From a bacterium HR10 (lineage in GTDB: Bacteria > Acidobacteriota > Blastocatellia > HR10): a DNA stretch of 64,000 bases. The position numbers were made by a program, and so were the translations under genes. Location of the stretch: NCBI GenBank assembly GCA_002923315.1, contig BEHM01000012.1:1-64000 (forward strand), given 5' to 3'. Of the stretch, positions 16,414 to 23,869 are shown piece by piece (the stretch's first letter is position 1; every line of letters starts with the position of its first letter). Under the pieces are notes generated by a model that made no database searches, had not been told where the DNA came from, and worked only from the letters and a program-made list of their open reading frames with translations.

Positions 16414-16953
16414 GTGAAGCGCGTGGTCCTGGCCCTGGCGGCTTTTTGCCTTGCCTATGCGGGAGTCGGATTCATCCGGATTGCGATCACGCAACGGCCC
16501 AGGGAAGTCCGACCGAAAGCGACGGTCCGCGTGGGCGAACGGGTTGTTTTTCCGCAGCTCCAATCCATAACGGGAGCACCCTTTCCCGGGGTCAACGCCC
16601 GATTCCTCTTCGTCACCGCTTTCTCTCTCTCCTGTCCCTTCGCCGTTCAGAGCGTTCCATTCTGGAATCGTATCAAGCGGGCGCTTCCGGCCCATCGAGC
16701 TTCCTATGTGGTGATCGGCTGCGCTCGATCCTTCGATGAACTGAGGACGTTCGTTCAGCACACGGGATTGGAGGCGGACGTGTTCTTCGCCCCCTGCGAT
16801 CAGGTGGAAGCGAAGCTGAGAATAGCGGGAGGCATCTCTCACTATCTTCTCGATGCTCGGCACGTGTGTCGAGCCGTCTGGACGGGCATGCCGGTGAACG
16901 CGCAGGGTGAGAAGAAGATTCTCGATGAGATCCTGCGTGCTCTGGAACCGTGA
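16414..16953 (+). CDS. membrane-anchored thioredoxin-fold protein with degenerate CxxC
   Basis: A 179-residue protein. An N-terminal membrane anchor (about 3-24) is followed by a TlpA/peroxiredoxin-like domain in which the active-site motif reads C74-P-F-A77, so the resolving Cys is lost. Three other cysteines (IGCARS, APCDQ, HVCRA) remain. The fold is inferred from the order VGERVVFPQL, FLFVTAFSLSCP and a late YLLDARHVCRAVW strand. A disulfide reductase needs both Cys, so a one-Cys peroxiredoxin, isomerase or chaperone role for peptide A is more likely. GTG 16414 is preferred because GGAGG lies five bases upstream; GTG 16387, overlapping the peptide stop, is an alternative. Confidence 0.6.
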   Translation: MKRVVLALAAFCLAYAGVGFIRIAITQRPREVRPKATVRVGERVVFPQLQSITGAPFPGVNARFLFVTAFSLSCPFAVQSVPFWNRIKRALPAHRASYVVIGCARSFDELRTFVQHTGLEADVFFAPCDQVEAKLRIAGGISHYLLDARHVCRAVWTGMPVNAQGEKKILDEILRALEP

Positions 16954-17136
16954 TGGCGCGAACGAGCAACTCCGGGCTCGAGGCGAGGTGCGTTCAAGCC
17001 GCTCTGCCGTGAAGGAAAGAGCCAGCGACCAGCCTGCCGCAAAAAGGTCGCGTCCTGCGTCTTTCAATTATCCGTGAGAGGGGGACACTCGATCGTAGGG
17101 CTTTGGTTCGGAGGCCGGTCTTGCTGCTGAAGGGGA

Positions 17137-17164
17137 TTGACCGTTCTCCTGAGGAGGATATACT
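17137..17164 (+). promoter_or_regulatory. sigma-70 promoter of helical-repeat gene 1
   Basis: TTGACC, 16 bases, TATACT, 23 bases before the ATG at 17187. It shows what a normally spaced promoter looks like in this block, without GACA repeats. Confidence 0.6.
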
Positions 17165-17186
17165 TTTGGCCCAAAAGGAGGGGATA

Positions 17187-19151
17187 ATGAGGAACTCACG
17201 CTCGCGGCCTCTCTATTTGGCTCGTCAGGTGGAGAATCACTGTTGCCTCTGCGTGGAGGCATCTTCATTCTCATTGGTCCGTTTGTCATCGGCTGGGGTG
17301 AGGGGACTGTGTGCTCGACTCCTGCTCATCGGGCTTGTCATGGACGGAGTTCCCATTGCTCTCGCTCGGCCCGGACCGGGGATACATCTTCTGCAGGCTG
17401 AGGGGACAAGGGCAGGAGCGACCGCGCAGTTGCAGGAGTCGGAACGCTCCTCTTCGCTTCAGCAGGACGAATCGCCTGAAGTCGAGGGAAGAAAGAGAGA
17501 GGCTATGATTCTCCTTCAAGAGATCACAGAGGAGAGCAAGCGGATCGCTGATCCCATCCGCCGTCTGCAGATTCGCATTCAAGTGGCCGATCTCCTGTGG
17601 GCGCTCGATGAACCGGAAGGGCGCCGCCTCTTTCAGGGGCTGATCCATGAGATCGCCCGGATGAGGACGGAGGCCCGAAGTGAGGGAGCGAGAGAGCAGG
17701 CGGTCCTCGAGCAGCGGCGGCGGGAGCTTTTTGGAGAGCTCCTTCGAACGGTCATTCGTCGAGATCGGAAGTTCGCCGTAGATGTGATCGAGCGACTTCA
17801 GGAGGATGAGGTGGCCGGAGCGACGGCGGGCATCACTCGAAGAGCGCTTTATCAGGAAGTATTCGGGATGTTGTGGGATGCATCCGTGGGAGAGTCCTCA
17901 CCACAGGTATCCTTGCTGCTGGATGTGGCAGGCCGCATCCTGTCGCCGGGCAGTCCGATCCCAGCGGTTGTGAGCTTGGCCTTGACGTCCTCGGCTTCGG
18001 GGGCTCCCCAATTGGGGGATGCGCTTTTTCGTCTCGTGCTGTCTCGTTTCCCTCTTCCGACGGAGTTCGAAAGCTCATTCCTTGCGGTTTTGGGGATGTA
18101 CCTCAGCCGACGCTTTCGGGGGAGCGATTCGCTGGAGCCTCTGGAGAAGGAAGCGCGTTCGGTTTTTGCGCGAGTCCTGGCGCATGCCGAGTTCCTCTGG
18201 CAGCAGGTGCGGGCGAATCCGGCTCAAGGGGCTGGACGGGAGAACCAGGCCTTTATTCTCTCCCTGAATCGAGAGTATCTTCCGCTGTTCCAGAGATTCG
18301 AGGAGCCGGCTCGTGCGGCTGCGGCGATGACCCTCGCGCGGGCTCTGGCCGACGTGGTGCCGACCGAGCGGCGGCCTTCTGCGCCAACGCCCGGCGAAGG
18401 AGAGAGCCTCGAAGACCGCCTGCGACGAATCGAGCGAGAACCGCGCACGTCCGTGCGAGATCAGCTCTTGCGGGAGTTGGCTCTGGCCGTCGCTCCTGAT
18501 GAGGGAGAGCAGGTGGCCGAGAAGATCACCGACGCGAAGATGCGCGAAGTGACCGTGACCGAAGTCAGAATCAAGCGAATACACAAGCACATCGCCGACC
18601 GCCAGTTTGAGGACGCGGAGCGCATGATCCCCGCTCTCCCGGAGTCCGCCCTGCGGTCGCGCGCGTTGATTGAGATCGCTCGCGCGATGCTCCGCGATCG
18701 CCACGAGGATACTGTCCGGATGGTTCTGGAGAAAGCCTGGCAGGAGGCGTGGCGAGCCAGCCCGACGCCCCGTCGAGCGGAATGCCTCTTTGAGATCGCC
18801 AGCCTCTATGCCGGCGTGGATTCGTCGCGGGCTTATCAGATTCTGCTTGATGCCGTGAAAGCTGCCAATGAGGCGACGCCGGAAGAGAGGCTTGACGTGC
18901 GCTCGGAGTCGTTCGGAAGAGTTCTTTACATGCCGGGGAAATTCTCGCTCACCTATCGGCCGGATCTCGATCAGATCGAGCTTCCCGCAGCACTTATGCT
19001 CCTCGTGCGAGGAGACTTTCAAGGCATGCGCCTCGCGGCGTGGGGGATTCGCTCGCCCGCGCTGCGCTCCCGGTTCCTGCTCGTTTTAGCTCGCTGGCTC
19101 GTAGAAGAGATCCAGAAGGAGAACAAGCGCGCGGACGCCTCGCGCTCATGA
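17187..19151 (+). CDS. secreted helical-repeat protein 1
   Basis: A 654-residue protein with a long N-terminal region and a hydrophobic signal or anchor near residues 44-60. A mostly alpha-helical body follows, rich in Glu, Arg, Leu and Ala, with TPR/HEAT-like pairs of helices (for example RRLQIRIQVADLLWALDE). I do not recognise a named family. It is paralogous to the product at 19724: both have a REKR/EQRRR helix followed by a repeated RLL/RL-E-L segment in the first third, and a C-terminal stretch with FSLTYRPDLDQIELP versus FSFAYAVEARVFSFELP followed by an A-RS-P-LRAR helix. ATG 17187 follows AAAAGGAGGGG. It has its own sigma-70 promoter. A periplasmic scaffold or binding role is only a guess. 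Confidence 0.65.
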   Translation: MRNSRSRPLYLARQVENHCCLCVEASSFSLVRLSSAGVRGLCARLLLIGLVMDGVPIALARPGPGIHLLQAEGTRAGATAQLQESERSSSLQQDESPEVEGRKREAMILLQEITEESKRIADPIRRLQIRIQVADLLWALDEPEGRRLFQGLIHEIARMRTEARSEGAREQAVLEQRRRELFGELLRTVIRRDRKFAVDVIERLQEDEVAGATAGITRRALYQEVFGMLWDASVGESSPQVSLLLDVAGRILSPGSPIPAVVSLALTSSASGAPQLGDALFRLVLSRFPLPTEFESSFLAVLGMYLSRRFRGSDSLEPLEKEARSVFARVLAHAEFLWQQVRANPAQGAGRENQAFILSLNREYLPLFQRFEEPARAAAAMTLARALADVVPTERRPSAPTPGEGESLEDRLRRIEREPRTSVRDQLLRELALAVAPDEGEQVAEKITDAKMREVTVTEVRIKRIHKHIADRQFEDAERMIPALPESALRSRALIEIARAMLRDRHEDTVRMVLEKAWQEAWRASPTPRRAECLFEIASLYAGVDSSRAYQILLDAVKAANEATPEERLDVRSESFGRVLYMPGKFSLTYRPDLDQIELPAALMLLVRGDFQGMRLAAWGIRSPALRSRFLLVLARWLVEEIQKENKRADASRS

Positions 19152-19226
19152 TCTCCGCTTAAGGGCTTTTACGATGGGGGTAGCCGGAGCAGTCTTGAGG
19201 AGATCGGTGACCTGTCCCAAAGGGAC

Positions 19227-19247
19227 TTAACAGACAGACAGTATAAT
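19227..19247 (+). promoter_or_regulatory. (GACA)3-type promoter cassette E4
   Basis: TTAACA (one change from TTGACA), nine-base spacer, TATAAT. Immediately upstream GTCCC-AAA-GGGAC forms a perfect inverted repeat that could be an operator. The leader to the ATG is 45 bases and nearly identical to that of E3. Confidence 0.6.
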
Positions 19248-19286
19248 GGGCGCTGCCTGAAAAGCTCAGAGGAGGAGGTGAATGCC

Positions 19287-19496
19287 ATGGAAAGGTTGAA
19301 ATGGTTGGCTCCCTGGACCCTCTTGGCGATAACGCTGGCTCTTGTGGGGGTGTGGGTCTCCGCTCCCGCGTGGGCGCAAGACGACGAGGCAGCTCCAAAG
19401 TGTAACTGTTACTATCCCGCCACGGGCGAGTACGGGGTGATCAGGGGAGGAGATTGTCGGGTCGTCAACTGCTGGATCCCTACCCTCCTTGACTGA
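19287..19496 (+). CDS. secreted cysteine-rich peptide B (4 Cys)
   Basis: A 69-residue precursor with a clear signal peptide (hydrophobic 9-25, cleavage after AWA at 30). The mature peptide of 39 residues begins QDDEAAPKCNC and has four cysteines, C39, C41, C57 and C62. C57-RVVN-C62 matches the C-x2-V-x-C motif of peptides A and C. Leader DNA and ribosome site are those of peptide A, so the upstream part was duplicated while the peptide diverged. A stem-loop lies 36 bases after the stop. Function is unknown; a disulfide-stabilised secreted peptide is the cautious description. Confidence 0.65.
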   Translation: MERLKWLAPWTLLAITLALVGVWVSAPAWAQDDEAAPKCNCYYPATGEYGVIRGGDCRVVNCWIPTLLD

Positions 19497-19532
19497 ACGA
19501 CACGGTGAATCAAACGGCGGGATCATCAGATG

Positions 19533-19557
19533 GGGGAGCGTGGGGAGAACGCTCCCC
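19533..19557 (+). terminator. stem-loop after peptide B
   Basis: GGGGAGCG and CGCTCCCC form a perfect 8-bp stem with a nine-base loop, followed by TTCTTC. It could end or attenuate transcription so that peptide B is made in excess over the downstream genes. Confidence 0.55.
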
Positions 19558-19723
19558 TTCTTCGGGCCCTGCTGAAGAAACGAATGGGCGTCGCCGTGAT
19601 GGGAGGGCCTGTATCGAGCCCATCCTGGGAGGAGCCGATATTTCGGACGAAGCGGTGTGCTTGCTTCGTCCAAGGGAGACGATTGGCTGGACGGCCAGGG
19701 TCTCATGACGAAAGGAGGAGCGT

Positions 19724-21616
19724 ATGTGCGGAAGGGGCGCGTATCGCCTCGCTCTGCTCGCTTTTCTCATGACCGGCGTGGCCTCAACTATCTGGAGCAG
19801 GGGTCGGATGAGTCCACAGCGGGAAGAGCCATCGAATCCGCGAGAGGCGGCTCTTGAGACGCTCTCCTTGTTGCCCGATGAAATGCGTGACATCGAGCGG
19901 CAGGAGCAACGCCTGGAACTCATCGTTCGGATTGCCGAGATCCTCGGAAGCGAGAATCCGGAGAAGGCCCAGTCGCTTCTCACCCGTGCCTTTGAGGAGA
20001 TGCTCAAAATGGAGGAAGGCGATGCGAAGGACGACCAATGGCGGGAAAAGCGGAACGCCCTGCAGAGGCGGATCATCAGCCGCGTCGCGCAGCACGATGA
20101 GGATTTGGCCAAGAGATTGCTCGATGAGCTTCATGAGAGGTCGGCGTCTGCCGAGACGACGTCGTCCGCCCAGGTCAGTTATGTACAGCTCGCGCGAGGG
20201 TTGATCGAGGACCATCCGGATTTGGCCAGCTATATGGCGAAAAGAAGGATGAGGAGTCTCCTCAGTTGGGAGGGACTGCTGTTTCTCCTCGATCTGCGGG
20301 AGAGAGCGCGCGCGCAGGCCGATCTCCTTTTCCTCGATTTGACTTCCCGGATCGCGAGCCAGGGAGCGGGGGATGTGAACGAACTCCTTCTGCTTTACGC
20401 GTATGTCTTCTCGCCCGCATTCCCCCTGCAGTTGACGGGGGAGGGGCCTCGGATGTTCTCTCTGCCGGGGTATCGGCGTGGCACCGTTGATTCGGAGATG
20501 GCCGTGAAGTTCCTTCAGAGCGTGATCCCTCCGCTGTTGGCTCCAGAACGATATGCCGGCCGAGGGCCACTGTGGGGTCCTCGTGGAGATTTCTTCTTCC
20601 TCAGCGTGATCTTGCCCCACTGTCATCGCTTTCTTCCGGCTCTCGCCGATGAACTCGAACGGCAACGGAACCTGCTCGCCGCTCTCTTCCCTCAGGGGGA
20701 ACGGGCGTCGTTAGAGCGCGCTGCGTCACGATCTCCTTCTTCGCTCGCGCCGCAGCCGGATGATGGCGAGAACCTCTTGGAGAAAGCCGAAAAAGCGACG
20801 GACCCGAAGGTGCGGGATCGCCTCTTCTTCCTCGCCCTCAACCGCGCCATTCGGGAGGGGGATTTCGAGCGAGCCTTCGAGATCGCGGAGAAGATCTCAC
20901 GCGAACAACGCGAGGAGGTTCTCTCTTTCGTTCACTACCTTGTGGCCGAGAGAGCGATCCGTGCGGGGAATCTCGCCGAGGCGCTGGAGCATGTGCGTCG
21001 GCCGATGAAGCCTTCCTTGAAGGCGTATCTGCTGGCCGTGATCGCCCATCATCAGTTCTCATCCGGCGATCCGTCCGAGGCGATGAGATCGCTCATCGAA
21101 GCGGAGCAGATCACCCGGAAATTGGAGCCGGATCGCGTGAAGGCGTCTCTCCTTCTGGGCCTGGCGGCTCTCCACGCCCTCATGAACAGTCCTTCCGCTT
21201 TCCCAGCACTTCAGGAGGCGGTGGAGACGATCAATCGGACGAAGGACTTCGATGGGGAGGTGTCGCTGGGGAACCTCATCACGATCGGCGATTTCTCATT
21301 CGCCTACGCAGTTGAGGCGCGCGTGTTCTCTTTCGAACTCCCCTTTTCACTCCTCGGCGCGCGAGATTTCTATGGCGCGATGGCCTTCGCGCGATCGCTC
21401 ACCCATCCGGTCCTGCGAGCCAGGGCGGTCATCGCCGCTTGCGAAGGGGCCTTAAAAGGCAAGCCGACCTCGGGAGGAACTGAGACTCGTGCGGTGATGG
21501 GAGATGAGGGTTCGCTTCTCTCAAGGTCTCAACTTAGCGATCGCCTGCTCGGCGGCATTCCTGGCACTCCTTTTCTCGGTCGCCTTGTTGCGAGAGAACC
21601 TGAGATTGCAGGCTGA
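19724..21616 (+). CDS. secreted helical-repeat protein 2 (paralogue of protein 1)
   Basis: A 630-residue protein with an N-terminal signal peptide (hydrophobic 8-22) and a helical-repeat body. Examples are LVIRIAEILGSENPEKA-type helices and AIREGDFERAFEIAEKI, resembling TPR motifs. It is paralogous to the product at 17187 over most of its length. ATG 19724 is set by AAAGGAGGAG. The last about 37 codons overlap the start of the following thioredoxin gene by 113 bases and look unlike the rest (Gly/Ser/Arg-rich). The true C-terminus may therefore be near 21500, with a frame change in between. No enzymatic motif was seen. Confidence 0.65.
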   Translation: MCGRGAYRLALLAFLMTGVASTIWSRGRMSPQREEPSNPREAALETLSLLPDEMRDIERQEQRLELIVRIAEILGSENPEKAQSLLTRAFEEMLKMEEGDAKDDQWREKRNALQRRIISRVAQHDEDLAKRLLDELHERSASAETTSSAQVSYVQLARGLIEDHPDLASYMAKRRMRSLLSWEGLLFLLDLRERARAQADLLFLDLTSRIASQGAGDVNELLLLYAYVFSPAFPLQLTGEGPRMFSLPGYRRGTVDSEMAVKFLQSVIPPLLAPERYAGRGPLWGPRGDFFFLSVILPHCHRFLPALADELERQRNLLAALFPQGERASLERAASRSPSSLAPQPDDGENLLEKAEKATDPKVRDRLFFLALNRAIREGDFERAFEIAEKISREQREEVLSFVHYLVAERAIRAGNLAEALEHVRRPMKPSLKAYLLAVIAHHQFSSGDPSEAMRSLIEAEQITRKLEPDRVKASLLLGLAALHALMNSPSAFPALQEAVETINRTKDFDGEVSLGNLITIGDFSFAYAVEARVFSFELPFSLLGARDFYGAMAFARSLTHPVLRARAVIAACEGALKGKPTSGGTETRAVMGDEGSLLSRSQLSDRLLGGIPGTPFLGRLVAREPEIAG

Positions 21617-22097
21617 GCTTGAGCAGGTCAGGGGTGGATTATCCGGGCCCGCGAGGGCGCTGGTGGGGGATCGGGTCCCTTCGTTTCAGGCCGTGACGCT
21701 CGAAGGTCGGGAGGTTCTCGTTCCCGGTCGAAAAGGATGGGTGTTGGTGTTCTTCTCGCCGAAGTGTCGAGCGTGTGAGGAACAATTTCCTCGTTGGGAG
21801 CGATTGTCTGGCGAAATCAATCGGGAGTGTTGGGACCTCCTCGGAGTCTCCTTAGATCCTCTCCAAGAGACGGCCACATGGGCTCAAGGCCATGCTCGGG
21901 GCTTCGAGATCATCTCCCTTCCAGATCAAACCCTCTGGAGGGCCTATCGCATCACGGCGATTCCTCAGGCCGTTGTAGTTTCGCCTCGCGGAATCATCTT
22001 GTGGGTCCACTCCGGTGCTCTCCGAGAAGATGAGCCGTCCTACGCCGCGCTGCTTTCCATCGTGAGACAGTGTCACGGGAGTGACCAAGGGAGATGA
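21504..22097 (+). CDS. membrane-anchored TlpA/MauD-like thioredoxin
   Basis: A 197-residue protein: an N-terminal membrane anchor (about 8-28), a short coiled segment (LRLQAELEQV), then a TlpA-type domain. The redox-active site is C88-R-A-C91 in FFSPKCRACEEQ, and AIPQAVVV supplies the cis-proline. It acts in the periplasm as a thiol-disulfide oxidoreductase. Its position after a Cys-rich peptide and helical-repeat gene suggests it reduces or shuffles disulfides of the peptides, as MauD does for the MauA subunit; this is inference. It overlaps the previous frame by 113 bases. A GCCCGT/ACGGGC hairpin and cassette E5 follow. Confidence 0.75.
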   Translation: MRVRFSQGLNLAIACSAAFLALLFSVALLRENLRLQAELEQVRGGLSGPARALVGDRVPSFQAVTLEGREVLVPGRKGWVLVFFSPKCRACEEQFPRWERLSGEINRECWDLLGVSLDPLQETATWAQGHARGFEIISLPDQTLWRAYRITAIPQAVVVSPRGIILWVHSGALREDEPSYAALLSIVRQCHGSDQGR

Positions 22098-22140
22098 AAA
22101 GGGACCGAGCGTCAGCCCGCGCCGCCCGTGAGAAACGGGC

Positions 22141-22161
22141 TTGACAGACAGACAGTATACT
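22141..22161 (+). promoter_or_regulatory. (GACA)3 promoter cassette E5
   Basis: TTGACA, nine-base GACA spacer, TATACT. A 6-bp inverted repeat GCCCGT/ACGGGC with a five-base loop abuts the -35. It could terminate the previous unit or serve as an operator. The downstream signal-peptide DNA matches that after E2. Confidence 0.6.
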
Positions 22162-22207
22162 TGAGGCTGTCGAGGTGCTGCGAAACGACCGTGAGGAGGT
22201 TGATGCC

Positions 22208-22744
22208 ATGCGCCTGACGCGAGAGTTTCTCCGACGCGGCATGGCCGTCGGGGTAGTCCTGGGAGCTTCATCTATTGCATGGAATCCGTCGGCGACAGCT
22301 TCACGGGCTCTTTCTTCTTCCGGATCGGCGGCACTTCAAGGAGGCTGCGGATATACGTACACGTACACCATACGCTCGCAAGATGCTTTGTGTTGTCCGC
22401 CCAGCAGAGATGGAGAGCAAACGTGCGTGGAGGTTCGGTGCACGAATTACTTTTGTGAGGTGATCTTACCCTTCGGGAATAGGCAATGTTGGCAAAATCT
22501 GTATCTTTGTGCTTCACTCTTCTGTGCGGAGAGTGACATCGTCCGAGAATTATGGGCTGAAGATGACCGGGACATTGCTTGCCCTCCGGGGCCGATCCTG
22601 ACAGGGGGTCGGTCTTCGGTGAGGGATATGGTCGGAGGGGATTATGTCGGGCAAAAGCGCAGCGAGGCATGTGCTGGTGATCCTCGCGATGTTCGGGGGT
22701 CAGGCGTGGCTGCACGCTTCCCCTCAGGAGCTGGTGGTCATTGA
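22208..22744 (+). CDS. secreted cysteine-rich peptide C (11 Cys)
   Basis: A frame of 178 residues. The first 15 residues (MRLTREFLRRGMAVG) are shared with the frameshifted gene at 14429, and the DNA is identical over 46 bases except one. Cleavage probably lies between residues 30 and 43. Nine cysteines fall between 47 and 106, including CC at 62-63 and C73-VEVR-C78, the C-x2-V-x-C motif of peptides A and B; two more follow. The last 34 codons overlap the propeller gene and lose the Cys-rich character, so the natural stop may lie before 22640, with a frame change. GAGGAGG precedes the ATG. Confidence 0.6.
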   Translation: MRLTREFLRRGMAVGVVLGASSIAWNPSATASRALSSSGSAALQGGCGYTYTYTIRSQDALCCPPSRDGEQTCVEVRCTNYFCEVILPFGNRQCWQNLYLCASLFCAESDIVRELWAEDDRDIACPPGPILTGGRSSVRDMVGGDYVGQKRSEACAGDPRDVRGSGVAARFPSGAGGH

Positions 22745-23675
22745 GCGGAGGATGCTTGCCGAGAGCTTCCGTCTCTTCTCTCTGGAGGTTGACCGCGCGG
22801 GGATGCTCTATTGGGGCTCTCCGAAGGCGATCGTGAAGCTTCGGCCGGATGGCGAGCGTGTGTTCGAGTTGCGGCCCGGAGAGCAGCGACTGCTGAGGTT
22901 CATAGATTTTCGCATCGCTCCCAGCGGCGAGTTGGTCGTCATCGGCGGGGCGTCGGATACGCCGGGAAGATTGGTCACGCGCGGGCTGATCTTCGATGCC
23001 GAAGGGCGTCTGCGTCGTTCTTTCGATGTGCCCGAGTTCATCGCTCAGGCCGTAGAACCGGCAGAGGGCGGGGAAGTGTTCCTGGTCGGTGTGAGGGTAT
23101 CTGGGCAGGCCGAGGCCTTCGAATCCCGCATGTGGATTTATCGGATTGGGGCTGATGGGCAGGTGCTGGACATGATTCCGCGCGATGAGTCGGAGGGGGT
23201 CAGGCGCGTGATCTGGCGGGCTCAGCGGTTGATCGTCCGAGGTCAGGACCTGTTTTGGCTCGATCCGGAGACCTTGCGGTTGCGGCGATTCTCCCTGGAG
23301 GCGGGAAAGTGGGACGAGCAGGACCTGGGCTTGGGGGAGCTCAAGGCGCAGATGGAGCGATCGGGGAGCGGCCGTCGGATGGTGGAGGTGGATCACTTCG
23401 CCTCCATTAATGGCAGCTTCCTTCTGGCCGTCGTGGCGCAGGAGAGCCGGTTGCAGAAGCGCGAGCTGAAGGGAGGATCGTGGGTTCTTCATCGCCCGTT
23501 CACCTATAGGCTGTACCTTCTCTCGCCCGATGGAGCGCGCGTTCGTCCGATCCCGGTGGGGGATGATTGGGGGAGTCTGCAGGCGGTGGGGCGCGATGGA
23601 TTCCTCTACTTTGTGAGGCACATCACGACCGGGAGGGAGACGAAGACCGAGGTCCTCAAGGCCGCCGTGCGGTGA
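22644..23675 (+). CDS. secreted six-bladed beta-propeller-like protein
   Basis: A 343-residue protein. After a signal peptide (about 1-26, cleavage near LHA-SPQ) it shows repeated blades with D/E-G-x-V/L turn motifs, for example VDRAGMLYWG, IAPSGELVVIG, DAEGRLRRSF, GADGQVLDMI and SPDGARVRPI. This is typical of NHL/6-bladed propellers. No catalytic residues were recognised, so it is more likely a binding or scaffold subunit. Propellers of this type stand beside small peptides and TlpA proteins in Bacteroidota loci, and MauB, the large methylamine dehydrogenase subunit, is also a propeller. ATG 22644 follows GGAGGGG and is supported by the good signal peptide. Confidence 0.65.
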   Translation: MSGKSAARHVLVILAMFGGQAWLHASPQELVVIERRMLAESFRLFSLEVDRAGMLYWGSPKAIVKLRPDGERVFELRPGEQRLLRFIDFRIAPSGELVVIGGASDTPGRLVTRGLIFDAEGRLRRSFDVPEFIAQAVEPAEGGEVFLVGVRVSGQAEAFESRMWIYRIGADGQVLDMIPRDESEGVRRVIWRAQRLIVRGQDLFWLDPETLRLRRFSLEAGKWDEQDLGLGELKAQMERSGSGRRMVEVDHFASINGSFLLAVVAQESRLQKRELKGGSWVLHRPFTYRLYLLSPDGARVRPIPVGDDWGSLQAVGRDGFLYFVRHITTGRETKTEVLKAAVR

Positions 23676-23689
23676 GGCGGATCGGGGGG

Positions 23690-23815
23690 AGTCACGCCCA
23701 TAGCGATCTGCTGCGGCTCTCTGCATTGGGGATCATGCCCGGCGCTTCGATCAGGCTTTTGCACAAGTGGCCGAACCCTTTGGGACGCTGCTGCGGAGTT
23801 GAGCCAGCAAGATGA
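23690..23815 (+). pseudogene. FeoA-domain remnant
   Basis: A frame ending at TGA 23813-23815 encodes SHAHSDLLRLSALGIMPGA and LLHKWPNPLG. It matches the middle of the FeoA domain of the regulator at 10612 but lacks its beginning and end and any start signal. It begins 15 bases after the propeller stop. Confidence 0.6.
23708..23744 (+). repeat. 37-bp direct repeat, right copy
   Basis: Exact match to 11119-11155, on the same strand, inside the FeoA remnant. Confidence 0.9.
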
Positions 23816-23825
23816 GAGATGGCTG

Positions 23826-23855
23826 TTGACAAAAGCGCGCTCGTTTTGCTACGCT
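23826..23855 (+). promoter_or_regulatory. promoter of tRNA-Asn
   Basis: TTGACA, 18 bases, TACGCT, ending 14 bases before the tRNA. Confidence 0.5.
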
Positions 23856-23869
23856 ACTTTCCGCAATGC

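Noticed and set aside
19227-19247. Minus-strand reading of the GACA repeat as a coding VCLSV repeat
   Set aside because: The minus-strand frames are short, differ between cassettes and lack ribosome sites; the promoter reading is consistent across all copies.
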